Positions 37,904 through 48,121 are shown, counted from the stretch's first letter. The stretch is DNA of 64,000 nucleotides from Lacinutrix sp. (GCF_029238095.1 NZ_JAQWGS010000026.1:186001-250000), one strand, 5' to 3'. The notes: generated from the letters alone by a model not told the origin. Made by a program: numbers and translations.

Positions 37904-38359
37904 TTTAATTTTTTTTATGATGTTAATAAAATGATTAAAAATTAGGTTGCAAATTAGTTCTTAACCTACTAAAAATCAATGCCTAATTCGTAAAAAAAAG
38001 TGTATTTATTTTAGAATATGATATTTATAATACCAGAAAAATCAAACTATGGTAAAGACCTAATTTTATGTATGTGAAGAATACTATAAATACATTTAAA
38101 AATATAACCTGTTTATTGATTATAGTTCTTTTTTGCGTGCTCAAATAGATTATTATTTAATTTATTTTTCACACCAAACTGAATTTACAGTTATATCTAC
38201 TATTTGCATGTACAAAAACATTCATAAAACTAAGTTAGTTTTTATAAAACCAATACTCAAAATCAAGTATTGTAATTCTATTAAAACTTATCTACATTCA
38301 TTAAAAAATAATCCTCAAAATTTCGTAATTTTGCTAACCTAAAACAAACCTGAAAACAC
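37904..38359. other. 456-bp intergenic region between amt and fumC
   Basis: AT-rich. No credible gene; an ORF at 38133-38342 lacks an ATG start and looks random. The fumC promoter element TAATTTTG is at 38326-38333. No clear element was found for amt. Confidence 0.6.
38326..38333 (+). promoter_or_regulatory. fumC promoter -7 element
   Basis: TAATTTTG, 26 bp before the fumC ATG. Confidence 0.6.
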
Positions 38360-39757
38360 ATGGAATTTAGAATAGAAAAAGACACAATGGGTGATGTTAA
38401 AGTGCCAGCAAATAAACTTTGGGGAGCACAAACAGAACGTTCAAGAAATAACTTTAAAATTGGCGCAGCGGCTTCTATGCCTTTAGAAGTGGTTTACGGT
38501 TTTGCTTACTTAAAAAAAGCTGCGGCTTTTACAAATGCAGAATTAGGCGTTTTAGACGAAGCAAAAAGAGATTTAATTGCTCAAGCTTGCGACGAAATTT
38601 TAGAAGGCAAACACGACGACCAATTTCCATTAGTAATCTGGCAAACAGGTTCCGGAACACAGTCTAATATGAATGTAAATGAGGTCGTAGCCAATAGAGC
38701 TCAGCAATTAGCAGGACGTATTGTTGGTGAAGGCGAAAAAGTAATAGCTCCTAATGACGACGTTAATAAATCGCAATCCTCTAACGATACCTTTCCAACA
38801 GGTATGCATATTGCAGCCTACAAAAAAATTGTAGAAATCACCATTCCTGGTGTTATAAAATTAAGAAACACACTTCACAATAAATCTATAGCTTTTAAAG
38901 ACGTTGTGAAAATTGGTAGAACGCATTTAATGGATGCAACGCCTTTAACTTTAGGTCAGGAATTTTCGGGTTATGTATCGCAATTAGATCATGGTTTAAA
39001 AGCGTTAGAAAATACGTTACCACATTTAGCAGAATTAGCGCTTGGTGGAACAGCTGTTGGTACTGGTTTAAATACACCTAAAGGCTATGATATTTTGGTA
39101 GCCAAATACATTGCAAAATTTACTAATCTGCCATTTGTTACTGCCGAAAATAAGTTTGAAGCTTTAGCTGCACATGATGCTATTGTAGAATCTCATGGCG
39201 CATTAAAACAATTAGCAGTCTCTTTAAATAAAATAGCTAACGATATTAGAATGATGGCTTCTGGACCACGTTCTGGAATTGGAGAAATTATTATTCCTGC
39301 AAACGAACCAGGAAGTTCTATCATGCCAGGAAAAGTAAACCCAACACAATGTGAGGCTTTAACCATGGTTTGTGCACAAGTAATGGGTAACGATGTTGCG
39401 ATTACTGTTGGTGGCACACAAGGCCATTACGAGCTTAATGTATTTAAACCAATGCTAGCTGCAAATATTTTACAATCTGCACAATTAATTGGTGATGCGT
39501 GCACAAGTTTTGAAGAGCACTGTGCAGCTGGAATAGAACCTAATCACGCTATTATTAAAGAATTATTAAACAACTCGTTAATGTTAGTAACGGCTTTAAA
39601 CACCAAAATAGGGTATTATAAAGCTGCCGAAATTGCAAATACAGCGCATAAAAACGGAACCACTTTAAAAACAGAAGCTGTAAACTTAGGTTATGTAACT
39701 GCCGAAGACTATGATGAATGGGTAAAACCAGAAAACATGGTTGGTAGTCTAAACTAA
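38360..39757 (+). CDS. fumC: Class II fumarate hydratase
   Basis: 465 residues, full length. The superfamily signature [11 protein letters not shown] is at about 317-327, with [14 protein letters not shown] (about 97-110) and the catalytic His region [10 protein letters not shown]. It interconverts fumarate and malate in the TCA cycle; class II enzymes need no Fe-S cluster. The gene is monocistronic, with its own promoter and a strong terminator. Confidence 0.97.
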   Translation: MEFRIEKDTMGDVKVPANKLWGAQTERSRNNFKIGAAASMPLEVVYGFAYLKKAAAFTNAELGVLDEAKRDLIAQACDEILEGKHDDQFPLVIWQTGSGTQSNMNVNEVVANRAQQLAGRIVGEGEKVIAPNDDVNKSQSSNDTFPTGMHIAAYKKIVEITIPGVIKLRNTLHNKSIAFKDVVKIGRTHLMDATPLTLGQEFSGYVSQLDHGLKALENTLPHLAELALGGTAVGTGLNTPKGYDILVAKYIAKFTNLPFVTAENKFEALAAHDAIVESHGALKQLAVSLNKIANDIRMMASGPRSGIGEIIIPANEPGSSIMPGKVNPTQCEALTMVCAQVMGNDVAITVGGTQGHYELNVFKPMLAANILQSAQLIGDACTSFEEHCAAGIEPNHAIIKELLNNSLMLVTALNTKIGYYKAAEIANTAHKNGTTLKTEAVNLGYVTAEDYDEWVKPENMVGSLN

Positions 39758-39780
39758 TTTAAAATCTACAACATACTTAA

Positions 39781-39815
39781 AAAAACCGATTATTATTATT
39801 CAATAATCGGTTTTT
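39781..39815 (+). terminator. fumC terminator
   Basis: AAAAACCGATTATT (39781-39794) pairs with AATAATCGGTTTTT (39802-39815), 14-bp stem. Confidence 0.9.
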
Positions 39816-39837
39816 ACATTTTCTCTATATTTACACT

Positions 39838-40125
39838 ATGATTAAACATCTCGACAACCCAAAAAACAACATCATTGCAATCATTATTGTAGAAATAATC
39901 ACCTTATCCATAACTTTTTCTGCAGATTTTTCTGATGCTGGACCATTAGCGTCTGTAGTCTTAAAATGGATTCCAGGTATTATTGGTGTTACCACGCTTC
40001 TACTCTATTTTGTGTCGCGTTTGATTATAAAAAAATATAATTGGTGTATAAGCTTACTCGGTATTATCATTATGTTTTTTGTCGCTTTTAATTTATACTC
40101 ATCAGATTTCTCACAAACACTTTAG
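39838..40125 (+). CDS. Small membrane protein upstream of hutI
   Basis: 95 residues with three predicted membrane helices (about 11-29, 38-60, 67-86). No motif recognised. The hutI start codon follows one base after its stop, so the two are in one transcript. Function unknown. Confidence 0.65.
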   Translation: MIKHLDNPKNNIIAIIIVEIITLSITFSADFSDAGPLASVVLKWIPGIIGVTTLLLYFVSRLIIKKYNWCISLLGIIIMFFVAFNLYSSDFSQTL

Positions 40126-40126
40126 T

Positions 40127-41362
40127 ATGACTATTTTAATAAAAAATATAAAAGAATTACTTCAAATTAGAGAACCAAATATTTTAAAGGTTTCTGGTGA
40201 AGCCATGAAAACATTGCCAACGCTTAAAAACGCTTATGTATTTATAGAACACGATATCATTGTAGACTTTGGCAGTATGGAAAACTGCAAGTATAACAAT
40301 ACAGATGAAGTGATTGACGCTCAAGGAAAAATTGTTTTGCCAACCTGGTGCGATTCGCACACACATATTGTATATGCAGGAAATAGAGAGCAAGAATTTG
40401 TAGATAGAATTAACGGCTTGTCTTACGAAGAAATCGCCAACAGAGGTGGTGGCATTTTAAATAGTGTAAAAATACTAGAAAACACTTCCGAAGAAGACCT
40501 ATACCAACAATCTATTGTTCGTGTTAAAAACGTAATGCAATTAGGTACTGGAGCTTTAGAAATAAAATCTGGTTATGGACTGTCTACAGAAGCCGAACTT
40601 AAAATGCTTCGCGTAATACAACGCATAAAAAAAGAATTTCCAATAAAAGTAAAAGCCACTTTTTTAGGAGCTCATGCTTTTCCACTAAAATTCAAAAACA
40701 ATAAAAAAGGTTATTTAGACTTGATTATTAATGAAATGTTACCTAAAATAGCTAAGGAAAACCTAGCAAATTACATAGATGTATTTTGCGAAAAAGGCTA
40801 TTTTTCTTTAGAAGAGACAGAGCAAATTCTTAAAGCAGCAAAACAATACCATTTAACACCAAAAATACACGTGAACCAGTTTAATACTTTTGGAGGTGTT
40901 GCTTTAGCTGTAAAACATAACGCACTAAGTGTAGACCATCTCGAAGAACTCAATCAAGACGATATAAATGCACTAAAAGGCAGCAATACAATGCCAGTGG
41001 CCTTGCCTTCTTGTTCGTATTTTTTAAGTATTCCATACACTCCAGGACGACAAATTATAGATGCAGGTTTACCTCTAGCATTAGCAACAGATTATAATCC
41101 TGGTTCTACACCTTCTGGAAATATGAATTTTGTTGTGAGTACTGCTTGTATTAAAATGAAGTTAACTCCCGAAGAAGCAATTAATGCAGCCACTATAAAT
41201 GGTGCTTATGCTATGGGAATTAGTAACCAATACGGAAGCATTACAAAAGGTAAAAAAGCAAACCTAATTATTACTAAAAAAGTACCTAGCTACAACTATT
41301 TACCATATGCTTTTGGAGATAATAGTATAGATAAAGTGATTATTAATGGTGAAACCATTTAA
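40127..41362 (+). CDS. hutI: Imidazolonepropionase
   Basis: 411 residues from the ATG at 40127, one base after the preceding stop; an in-frame upstream ATG at 40079 would overlap the previous gene by 47 bp. Amidohydrolase fold: metal ligands His78 and His80 in CDSHTHIVYAG, followed by NRINGLSYEEIA-type FVDRINGLSYEEIANRGGG, GAHAFP, and ATDYNPGSTPS. It opens imidazolone-5-propionate to formimino-glutamate, the third step of histidine breakdown. The hutG-like gene lies 1.6 kb downstream; hutH and hutU are not in the window. Confidence 0.94.
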   Translation: MTILIKNIKELLQIREPNILKVSGEAMKTLPTLKNAYVFIEHDIIVDFGSMENCKYNNTDEVIDAQGKIVLPTWCDSHTHIVYAGNREQEFVDRINGLSYEEIANRGGGILNSVKILENTSEEDLYQQSIVRVKNVMQLGTGALEIKSGYGLSTEAELKMLRVIQRIKKEFPIKVKATFLGAHAFPLKFKNNKKGYLDLIINEMLPKIAKENLANYIDVFCEKGYFSLEETEQILKAAKQYHLTPKIHVNQFNTFGGVALAVKHNALSVDHLEELNQDDINALKGSNTMPVALPSCSYFLSIPYTPGRQIIDAGLPLALATDYNPGSTPSGNMNFVVSTACIKMKLTPEEAINAATINGAYAMGISNQYGSITKGKKANLIITKKVPSYNYLPYAFGDNSIDKVIINGETI

Positions 41363-41915
41363 TTTTAATATTGAAAGTACCTTGTCTTTCTCTATGTTAT
41401 GTAAAGCGAATGGCTTGAACAATTTTCTATTACTTTGCAATTATCTTAAAAACGTACCTTACGGAAGAACAGCAGACCGAAGTAAGTATCTTTCTGTTTT
41501 AACAGAAAATAAAGGCACATGCTCTACAAAACATGCCTTTTTAAAACAGGTTGCTATTGAAAATAAGCAGGATACTGTTCAGTTTTTTATTGGTATTTAT
41601 AAAATGAATGAAGCGAACACCAAAGGTGTAGGCAACGTTTTAAAACAATACAATCTAGAGTATATTCCAGAAGCACACACCTACTTAAAAGTAAATGGAG
41701 CTATTTTAGATATTACTAGAACTTTAGTTTCTAAAGAGTCTTTTAATAACAAACTGCTACTGGAAACAGAAATACAACCAAAAGGTATTGGAGACTACAA
41801 AATACAAATACACCAAAACTATCTAAAACAATGGCTTTTAGATGAAAAACTAACTTATACATTAGATGCTATTTGGAACATTAGAGAGTTGTGTATATAT
41901 GCCTTAAGTAAATAA
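41346..41915 (+). CDS. Transglutaminase-like Cys protease-fold protein
   Basis: 189 residues, overlapping the end of hutI by 17 bp (a later ATG is at 41394). The residues GTCSTKHAFLKQ (Cys59), EAHTYLKVNG (His111) and ILDITR (Asp122) appear in the Cys-His-Asp order and spacing of the transglutaminase/papain-like core. I am fairly confident of the fold and not of the function: it could be a peptidase, amidase or inactive relative. Coupling to hutI suggests co-regulation with histidine breakdown, maybe only by position. A terminator follows. Confidence 0.65.
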   Translation: MVKPFNFNIESTLSFSMLCKANGLNNFLLLCNYLKNVPYGRTADRSKYLSVLTENKGTCSTKHAFLKQVAIENKQDTVQFFIGIYKMNEANTKGVGNVLKQYNLEYIPEAHTYLKVNGAILDITRTLVSKESFNNKLLLETEIQPKGIGDYKIQIHQNYLKQWLLDEKLTYTLDAIWNIRELCIYALSK

Positions 41916-41948
41916 AAAAGCCTGAAAATTTAAATTTTCAGGCTTTTT
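41914..41948. terminator. Bidirectional terminator
   Basis: AAAAAGCCTGAAAATTT and AAATTTTCAGGCTTTTT form a perfect palindrome between convergent genes. Confidence 0.9.
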
Positions 41949-41968
41949 AAATATCATGTGTTTTGAAA

Positions 41969-42868
41969 TCATTTCATAGTAAACTGAGAACTCGTCACTA
42001 ATTCTTTACCATTAAAAACATTTACTTTGTAAGTGCCTTTTTCAAAATCAACATCATCATTTTTCTTTGCAAGGTACTCGCAAATTGGTAAACTTTGGTT
42101 TTCGTAATTAAACTTACTAATTAAGCTATAATTTAAAACTTCTTCTCCAAAAGTAATTTGTTCGTTTACTCCTAAAATATTGTTTTTAGGATCTATAACT
42201 TGTACAAATAGTTCTTTGTCTCCAACCTGAACTAGTTTATTTTTAGCTACTGTAAAACAAATTCTAATCTTATCGCTACGTCTTGCGCGTTCTGTAGGTA
42301 TTTGCTTTCCAGAAGAACGCTCAATTACACCAGTAACATTCATGCTATTTGCAGATAATACAGCAGCACCTTCCACTATATCTACTAAAGCTGTATTTTG
42401 TACTAAAAGGGAATCTGTAAACGTAGTACGTTCTGCTAGTTTAAGTTCGTAGTCCACCTTAGTACTATCTAAAGTTGTTGCTAGCAATTGGTTTTCCACT
42501 TTAAGTTTATCGTTTTCAGTTAAAATGAAGTCCATTTCCTTTTGTAATGCTAAATACTTCTTTTTAAATTTCCATAAGCTTTTTACGTTAGTTTCAGATA
42601 CTTTTAAAGAATCTATTAAGCTTTCAATACGCGCTTTAGCTTCAACTAAATTTTGGTTTACTACTTTATTCTCACGCATTGCAACATCGTATTGTACTGC
42701 CATTTGGTTTAATTCATTTAATACTTTAGTCTTTTCATCTACTAAAACTTTTTCGTTTTCTACTTTTTCCTTGTATAGAGAAGTTGAAAATACGCCTAAT
42801 CCAACAAATAAAGCGATTGCAATACCTAAGGCCACTTTTATACTAGTGTTTACTGTTTTACTTTCCAT
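41969..42868 (-). CDS. Membrane-anchored coiled-coil protein
   Basis: 299 residues. One N-terminal membrane helix (about 10-31), then a long coiled coil (about 32-155, e.g. NELNQMAVQYDVAMRENK) and a C-terminal beta-type domain (about 170-299) with RICFTVAKNKLVQVGDKELF. The large part would be periplasmic. I recall similar flavobacterial proteins being mislabelled as ParA-like, but no ATPase motif is present. Function unknown. It is divergent from the hutG-like gene. Confidence 0.75.
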   Translation of the reverse strand: MESKTVNTSIKVALGIAIALFVGLGVFSTSLYKEKVENEKVLVDEKTKVLNELNQMAVQYDVAMRENKVVNQNLVEAKARIESLIDSLKVSETNVKSLWKFKKKYLALQKEMDFILTENDKLKVENQLLATTLDSTKVDYELKLAERTTFTDSLLVQNTALVDIVEGAAVLSANSMNVTGVIERSSGKQIPTERARRSDKIRICFTVAKNKLVQVGDKELFVQVIDPKNNILGVNEQITFGEEVLNYSLISKFNYENQSLPICEYLAKKNDDVDFEKGTYKVNVFNGKELVTSSQFTMK

Positions 42869-42975
42869 AATAGTTTAATTTTAAAGGTTATTTATATTTA
42901 ATTTAAAGGTAACAATACTTATAATCTACTTTTAAAACATTAATTTTAATCTTTTAAAACGCTATCTTAAACGTT

Positions 42976-43998
42976 ATGAATAAATTGGTTTTAATGTCCA
43001 AATCTAAAGTTGATGAACTTGTAAATACACGTTCTGGCGAAACTAAATTTGGAGAGCAAATTATGGTATTACCATCCATTACAAACATATACGACGACTT
43101 AAAACATTTAGACGTCAAGTATGTATTAATTGGTTTACCTGAAGACGTTGGCGTTTTTGCAAATAAGGGAAAACAAGGCACTTGCAAGGCTTGGGATGCT
43201 ACAATTAAAATTTTGTTAAATACACAAAATAACTCTCTTAATCAAGGAGAACAATTGTGTATTCTTGGACATTTGGATTTTTATGAAGCACAAAAACAAC
43301 TTTCTAAATGGGATCAAAACAACGAAAGACATTTAAAAAAGGCAAGAGCTCTTGTTTCAGAAATAGATAAAGAAGTTAGTAATCTTGTGTTTAATATTGT
43401 GAAAGCTGGAAAAATCCCTATTATTATTGGTGGTGGACATAACAACGCTTATGGTAATATAAAAGGAACATCTCTGGCCTTAAAAAATAAAATAAATGTA
43501 GTTAATTTCGATGCGCATACAGATTTTAGAGCACTCGAAGGCAGACACAGTGGTAATGGTTTTAGTTACGCTTTCGCGGAAGGATTTTTGAATCGGTATT
43601 TTATCTTTGGGATACATGAAAATTATACCTCTCAAAACATTTTAAATGAGGCTTTAAATGGAGAAAACACTATAAAGTATAATACTTTTGAAGCTATAGA
43701 AGTTAGAAAAGAATTTAAATTTAAATCTGAAATAAAAAAAGCTTTAAAATACGTTTCAAAAGCTAATTTTGGCATTGAAATAGATTGTGATGCTATTGCA
43801 AATATACCAAGTAGTGCACAAACACCTTCTGGTTTCTCTGTAAATCAAGCGCGAGAGTTTGTTCATTCTTTTGGAAGTCATAAATTGGCTGCCTATCTTC
43901 ATATTTGTGAAGCTGCACCAACCAAGAAAACAGAAGCACAAGTAGGAAAATTAATTGCATATCTTATAACAGATTTTATGAGAGCTAACAGTAATTAA
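42976..43998 (+). CDS. hutG: Ureohydrolase family enzyme, probable formimidoylglutamase
   Basis: 340 residues (an internal ATG at codon 7 is possible). Arginase-fold metal site: GGGHNNAYG (152-160), DAHTDFR (179-185, Asp179/His181/Asp183) and EIDCDAI (Asp270/Asp272). These bind two Mn ions and hydrolyse a guanidino or formimino group. The nearby hutI makes formimino-glutamate hydrolysis the best assignment. Agmatinase or arginase is the alternative. It is followed closely by two small genes (2 bp and 1 bp gaps), giving a three-gene unit. Confidence 0.82.
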   Translation: MNKLVLMSKSKVDELVNTRSGETKFGEQIMVLPSITNIYDDLKHLDVKYVLIGLPEDVGVFANKGKQGTCKAWDATIKILLNTQNNSLNQGEQLCILGHLDFYEAQKQLSKWDQNNERHLKKARALVSEIDKEVSNLVFNIVKAGKIPIIIGGGHNNAYGNIKGTSLALKNKINVVNFDAHTDFRALEGRHSGNGFSYAFAEGFLNRYFIFGIHENYTSQNILNEALNGENTIKYNTFEAIEVRKEFKFKSEIKKALKYVSKANFGIEIDCDAIANIPSSAQTPSGFSVNQAREFVHSFGSHKLAAYLHICEAAPTKKTEAQVGKLIAYLITDFMRANSN

Positions 43999-44000
43999 TT

Positions 44001-44294
44001 ATGAAAGACCGATTGGCATTAGAAAATAACAGGCTTCGTGCAGCAATTGCTGTTTGCATTTATTTTTGTTTTATACTCTTAGTGTTCTATTTTAAATTAG
44101 AATTTCAATTTATAAGAGTAATTGGAGAATTATTAACCATTCCTGCGCTTTTAGCACTTGTTTTTATACCCATTTGGGCTCTTATAGATGGTTTTAGAAA
44201 GAAAAACAAAAAACAATCTACCTATATATTAACTTTATTAGTTTCCTTAATTACAATGGTACTATTATTACTTACTAATTTTTTTTCAAGTTAA
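44001..44294 (+). CDS. Small membrane protein
   Basis: 97 residues with three hydrophobic segments (about 12-31, 37-57, 71-94) and a short cytoplasmic loop DGFRKKNKKQ. It starts 2 bp after the hutG-like gene and ends 1 bp before the acetyltransferase gene. No family recognised. Confidence 0.65.
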   Translation: MKDRLALENNRLRAAIAVCIYFCFILLVFYFKLEFQFIRVIGELLTIPALLALVFIPIWALIDGFRKKNKKQSTYILTLLVSLITMVLLLLTNFFSS

Positions 44295-44295
44295 A

Positions 44296-44763
44296 ATGCA
44301 TTTAGAGATTATTCCGTTTGATAAAAAATACTCGCGTGATTTTTATAACTTAAATATAGAATTGCTTCAAACCTTTTTCTATGTTGAGCCATACGACGAA
44401 GAAGTTTTAAGTTACCCAGAAAAGTATATAATAAATAAAGGTGGTTATATTTTTTTTGCTACACTCGATAATATTATTGTTGGCACTTATGCTTTAATGC
44501 CATTACCAAAACAAGATGCTTTCGAACATACTAAAATGGCTGTATCTCCAGAGTTTCGAGGTCAAAAAATTGGACAAAAGCTTTTAGAACACTGCATTGC
44601 TTTTGCAAGAACAGAACAGTTTAATAGACTACTACTCTATTCTAGCAGAAAACTTGAAAATGCCATCTATTTATATCGAAAGTTTGGCTTTGCAGAAATA
44701 GAAGTTGAAGACAACTGTCCTTATAAACGTTGTGATATTAAGATGGAGTATTTAGGCTTATAA
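44296..44763 (+). CDS. GNAT family N-acetyltransferase
   Basis: 155 residues, a single GNAT domain. The acetyl-CoA pyrophosphate loop is in SPEFRGQKIGQKLLEHC (about 88-104), and the C-terminal YRKFGFAEIE is the usual final strand. Substrate unknown. It ends 6 bp into the opposing broken gene. Confidence 0.88.
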   Translation: MHLEIIPFDKKYSRDFYNLNIELLQTFFYVEPYDEEVLSYPEKYIINKGGYIFFATLDNIIVGTYALMPLPKQDAFEHTKMAVSPEFRGQKIGQKLLEHCIAFARTEQFNRLLLYSSRKLENAIYLYRKFGFAEIEVEDNCPYKRCDIKMEYLGL

Positions 44764-45342
44764 TTCTAAATAATTATCTAAAGCTTCGCAATATTTTAAA
44801 TCAGATTGACACAGAGCTCGTGAAGTTTCAATTAATAAATTGATTACATCTTTGTCTTCTGAGCAAATTTTATGAGCCAAAACCAATTCTGAATAAGCGC
44901 TAAAATAGTTTTTAGAATAAAATCTATTTCTACCAGATTTTAATAAAAATTGAAAAGCTTCATCGTTCTTTTTTAAGTTTATTTCATTAACTAATTCAGA
45001 TTGAGTAGACTCGTATTTATGAAACTTAAAGCCATATATAACTACAGTAGTCGTTAATAAAAGTGTAATCAAAACAGTTAATAAACTTACTAATTTTTAT
45101 TTCTTTTAATTGAAGGTTTTAATTTAAACTCTCTAAAATATAAAGGTAAAGATGAGAAGGTTGGTACTTTTCCTCTTTTAGAAAAAGGCTTTCTTAGTAT
45201 TCTCTTATAGATCCAACTTTGCATGCCAAAACCCATGGGCAAGCTTAGATTTCATGGTATCTATTGCTTTTCCCCAATTAACATCTACTTTTTCGGTTTT
45301 CTCGTTTGAGTTTGTTTCTAATAAGTCAAAATCATCAGACAT
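44758..45342 (-). pseudogene. Membrane protein gene broken by two frameshifts
   Basis: Three consecutive frames make one continuous protein: from the ATG at 45342, MSDDFDLLETNSNEKTEKVD to MKSKLA; then MGFGMQSWIYKRILRKPFSK to KPSIKRNK; then LVSLLTVLITLLLTTTVVIY (a membrane helix) and a helical, TPR-like end to 44758. The shifts fall near 45225 and in the A run near 45098. The restored protein is about 194 residues with a basic cytoplasmic part, one helix and an outer helical part. The last segment has no ATG of its own. Family not recognised. It could be decay or sequencing error. Confidence 0.6.
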
Positions 45343-45591
45343 AGGATATACTTGGTTTTAAAGTTGTACATTTTTTTTTAGAATTTATATTTATTTTGTT
45401 GAAACAAAAAGCAACATAAATTCTAAAGCAATTTCGTTAAAAAATCTAACTTTTGAAATAAAATAGCTTACTTATATGTGTTAACTTATATTTAAATGTT
45501 ACAAAAGTCTATTGTTTTATTTGTTTTGCTTTGAAAATTATAAATAATGAAATAAAGAAATTATCTTTAACCTCTAAAAAAAACACTAAAT

Positions 45592-46365
45592 ATGAAAATA
45601 AAATACGCTTTAGTTATTTTTTTTACTTTGAGCTTATTAGCCTGTAAAAATGATAAAAAAACAGATACAGATAAAAAGAACTCACAGAGTGCTGAGTTAA
45701 AAATTACGCCTATTGAACATGCAACTATGGTTTTAGAATACAACGGTAAAACTATTTATGTAGATCCTACTGGTGGCAAAGAGGCCTTTGAATCTCTGCC
45801 AAAAGCAGACTATATATTAATTACAGACATTCATAGCGACCATTTACATTTAAATACAATAGAAGCTATAGAAACAAGCACTGCTACTATTATTGCGCCA
45901 GAAGCTGTTTATGAGCTATTGCCTAAAAACTTTAGACAACAAACTGAGGCTATGATTAATGGCAGTAAGGTTGATTATGAAGCTTTCTCTATTGAAGCTA
46001 TTCCTATGTATAATTTACGTGAAGAAGCTTTAAAATATCATAGCAAAGGAAGAGGTAATGGTTATGTATTAACCTTTGGAAAAGAGCGTATTTATATATC
46101 TGGTGATACTGAAGATATTCCTGAAATGAGAAAACTTCAAAATATAGACAAAGCCTTTATTTGTATGAACTTACCTTATACTATGACTGTTGAAAGTGCC
46201 GCAGATGCTGTTTTGAATTTTAAACCAATGCAAGTGTATCCTTACCATTATCGTGGTACTGAAGGATACAGTGATGTAGAAAAATTTAAGGCTATTGTTA
46301 ATGAAAAAACCAAAGATATTGAGGTCATTCAATTAGATTGGTATCCTAATGATAGTGAGAAATAA
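45592..46365 (+). CDS. MBL-fold metallohydrolase, lipoprotein
   Basis: 257 residues. Lipobox LLAC with Cys18 makes it a lipoprotein. The beta-lactamase-fold metal motif reads DIHSDHLH (His81, Asp83, His84), lacking one of the usual His (HxHxDH), and a later HYRGTEG and SGDTED supply further ligands. Related to the UlaG/UPF0173 group of MBL hydrolases. Because it is exported, the substrate should be periplasmic or extracellular, but is unknown. Stands alone before a terminator. Confidence 0.82.
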   Translation: MKIKYALVIFFTLSLLACKNDKKTDTDKKNSQSAELKITPIEHATMVLEYNGKTIYVDPTGGKEAFESLPKADYILITDIHSDHLHLNTIEAIETSTATIIAPEAVYELLPKNFRQQTEAMINGSKVDYEAFSIEAIPMYNLREEALKYHSKGRGNGYVLTFGKERIYISGDTEDIPEMRKLQNIDKAFICMNLPYTMTVESAADAVLNFKPMQVYPYHYRGTEGYSDVEKFKAIVNEKTKDIEVIQLDWYPNDSEK

Positions 46366-46382
46366 TAAAATATAATACACAC

Positions 46383-46410
46383 AAAAAGCAGACGATTGTC
46401 TGCTTTTTTT
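46383..46410 (+). terminator. Terminator after MBL lipoprotein gene
   Basis: AAAAAGCAGAC (46383-46393) pairs with GTCTGCTTTTT (46398-46408), GATT loop, T run. Confidence 0.9.
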
Positions 46411-46429
46411 TATGCTTAAAATTGAAATA

Positions 46430-48121
46430 TTATCTAATTAATTTTTTATACTTAATACGTTTTGGCATTAAATCGCCTCCAAGACGTTTCTTTTTATTCT
46501 CTTCGTATTCACTAAATCCTCCTTCGAAGAAATAGACTTGACTATCGCCTTCAAAAGCTAAAATATGTGTACAAATTCTATCTAAAAACCAACGGTCGTG
46601 ACTAATAACTACTGCACAACCAGCAAAGTTTTCAAGACCTTCTTCTAACGCTCTTAAAGTATTGACATCTAAATCATTAGTAGGCTCATCTAAAAGTAAA
46701 ACATTACCTTCTTCTTTAAGTGTCATAGCTAAGTGCAAACGGTTACGTTCACCACCAGATAGTAGTTCTACTTTTTTGTTTTGTTCTCCTCCTGAAAAGT
46801 TAAAACGACTTAGGTAAGCTCTGGAGTTTACTTCCTTTCCTCCCATCATGACTAACTCTTGCTCATCACTAAAGTTTTGCCATATGGTTTTTTTAGGATC
46901 TATGTTAGTATGCTTTTGATCTACGTATGCAATTTTTGCTGTATCACCAACTTTAAACTCACCTTTGTCGGGAGTTTCTTCACCCATTATCATTCTAAAA
47001 ATAGTGGTTTTACCAGCACCATTTGGACCAATAACACCAACTATACCAGCTTGTGGTAGGTTGAAATTTAAATCTTCATACAATAACTTATCATCATAAG
47101 CTTTACTAACTCCAATAGCTTCAATTACATTAGTTCCTAAACGAGGCCCATTAGGAATATAAATCTCGAGTTTTTCGTCCAATTGTTTTTGGTCTTGACT
47201 CATTAATTTATCGTAATTTTTTAAACGCGCTTTCTGCTTAGTTTGTCTTCCTTTTGCTCCTTGTCTAACCCAATCAAGCTCACGTTCTAATGTTTTTTGT
47301 CTTTTGGAAGCCGTTTTGCTTTCTTGAGCTAATCGTTTAGACTTCTGGTCTAACCAAGACGAATAATTTCCTTTCCATGGTATTCCTTCTCCTCTATCTA
47401 ATTCTAAAATCCATCCTGCAACATTATCTAAAAAGTACCTATCGTGCGTTACAGCAATAACAGTTCCTTTATATTGTGCTAAATGATGCTCTAACCAATG
47501 TACAGACTCTGCATCAAGGTGGTTAGTTGGTTCATCTAAAAGTAATACATCTGGCTCTTGCAATAATAAACGACATAATGCAACACGACGTCTTTCTCCT
47601 CCAGATAATACTGCTATTTTTTTGTCACCATCAGGAGTTCTTAAAGCATCCATTGCTATCTCTAGTTTGGTATCTAGTTCCCAAGCATTAGCTGCGTCAA
47701 TTTCATCTTGTAAAACAGCTTGTCTAGCCATTAACTTATCCATTTTATCAGCATCACTATAGACTTCTTCTAGACCAAACATATCGTTAATTTTATTGTA
47801 TTCGTCAAGAATGGCAACGGTTTCTGCTGCTCCTTCTCTAACAATTTCCATAACGGTTTTATCTTCATCTAACTTAGGTTCTTGCTCTAAGTATCCAACC
47901 GAATAATCTTGAGAAAATACAATATCGCCTTGATAGTTTTTATCTACTCCAGCTATTAATTTTAACAACGTAGATTTACCAGAACCGTTAAGTCCAAGAA
48001 TACCAATTTTAGCTCCATAAAAGAAACTTAAATATATGTTTTTTAATACTGGTGTGTTTGCACTAGGAAATGTCTTGGTTACACCAGACATTGAAAATAT
48101 TATCTTTTTATCGTCAGACAT
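46430..48121 (-). CDS. ettA: Energy-dependent translational throttle protein EttA
   Basis: 563 residues, ABC-F protein with two ATPase domains and no membrane part. First Walker A GLNGSGKS (43-50), signature LSGGERRR; second Walker A GPNGAGKT (about 351-358), signature LSGGERNR. Between the domains lies the charged linker that reaches the ribosomal P site. EttA binds the E site and gates the first elongation step according to ATP/ADP ratio. The length and the C-terminal GGDLMPKRIKYKKL are typical for EttA rather than for antibiotic-resistance ABC-F proteins. Confidence 0.94.
   Translation of the reverse strand: MSDDKKIIFSMSGVTKTFPSANTPVLKNIYLSFFYGAKIGILGLNGSGKSTLLKLIAGVDKNYQGDIVFSQDYSVGYLEQEPKLDEDKTVMEIVREGAAETVAILDEYNKINDMFGLEEVYSDADKMDKLMARQAVLQDEIDAANAWELDTKLEIAMDALRTPDGDKKIAVLSGGERRRVALCRLLLQEPDVLLLDEPTNHLDAESVHWLEHHLAQYKGTVIAVTHDRYFLDNVAGWILELDRGEGIPWKGNYSSWLDQKSKRLAQESKTASKRQKTLERELDWVRQGAKGRQTKQKARLKNYDKLMSQDQKQLDEKLEIYIPNGPRLGTNVIEAIGVSKAYDDKLLYEDLNFNLPQAGIVGVIGPNGAGKTTIFRMIMGEETPDKGEFKVGDTAKIAYVDQKHTNIDPKKTIWQNFSDEQELVMMGGKEVNSRAYLSRFNFSGGEQNKKVELLSGGERNRLHLAMTLKEEGNVLLLDEPTNDLDVNTLRALEEGLENFAGCAVVISHDRWFLDRICTHILAFEGDSQVYFFEGGFSEYEENKKKRLGGDLMPKRIKYKKLIR

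Noticed and set aside
38133-38342. 69-codon frame before fumC
   Set aside because: No ATG start, random-looking composition, and it ends through the fumC promoter.
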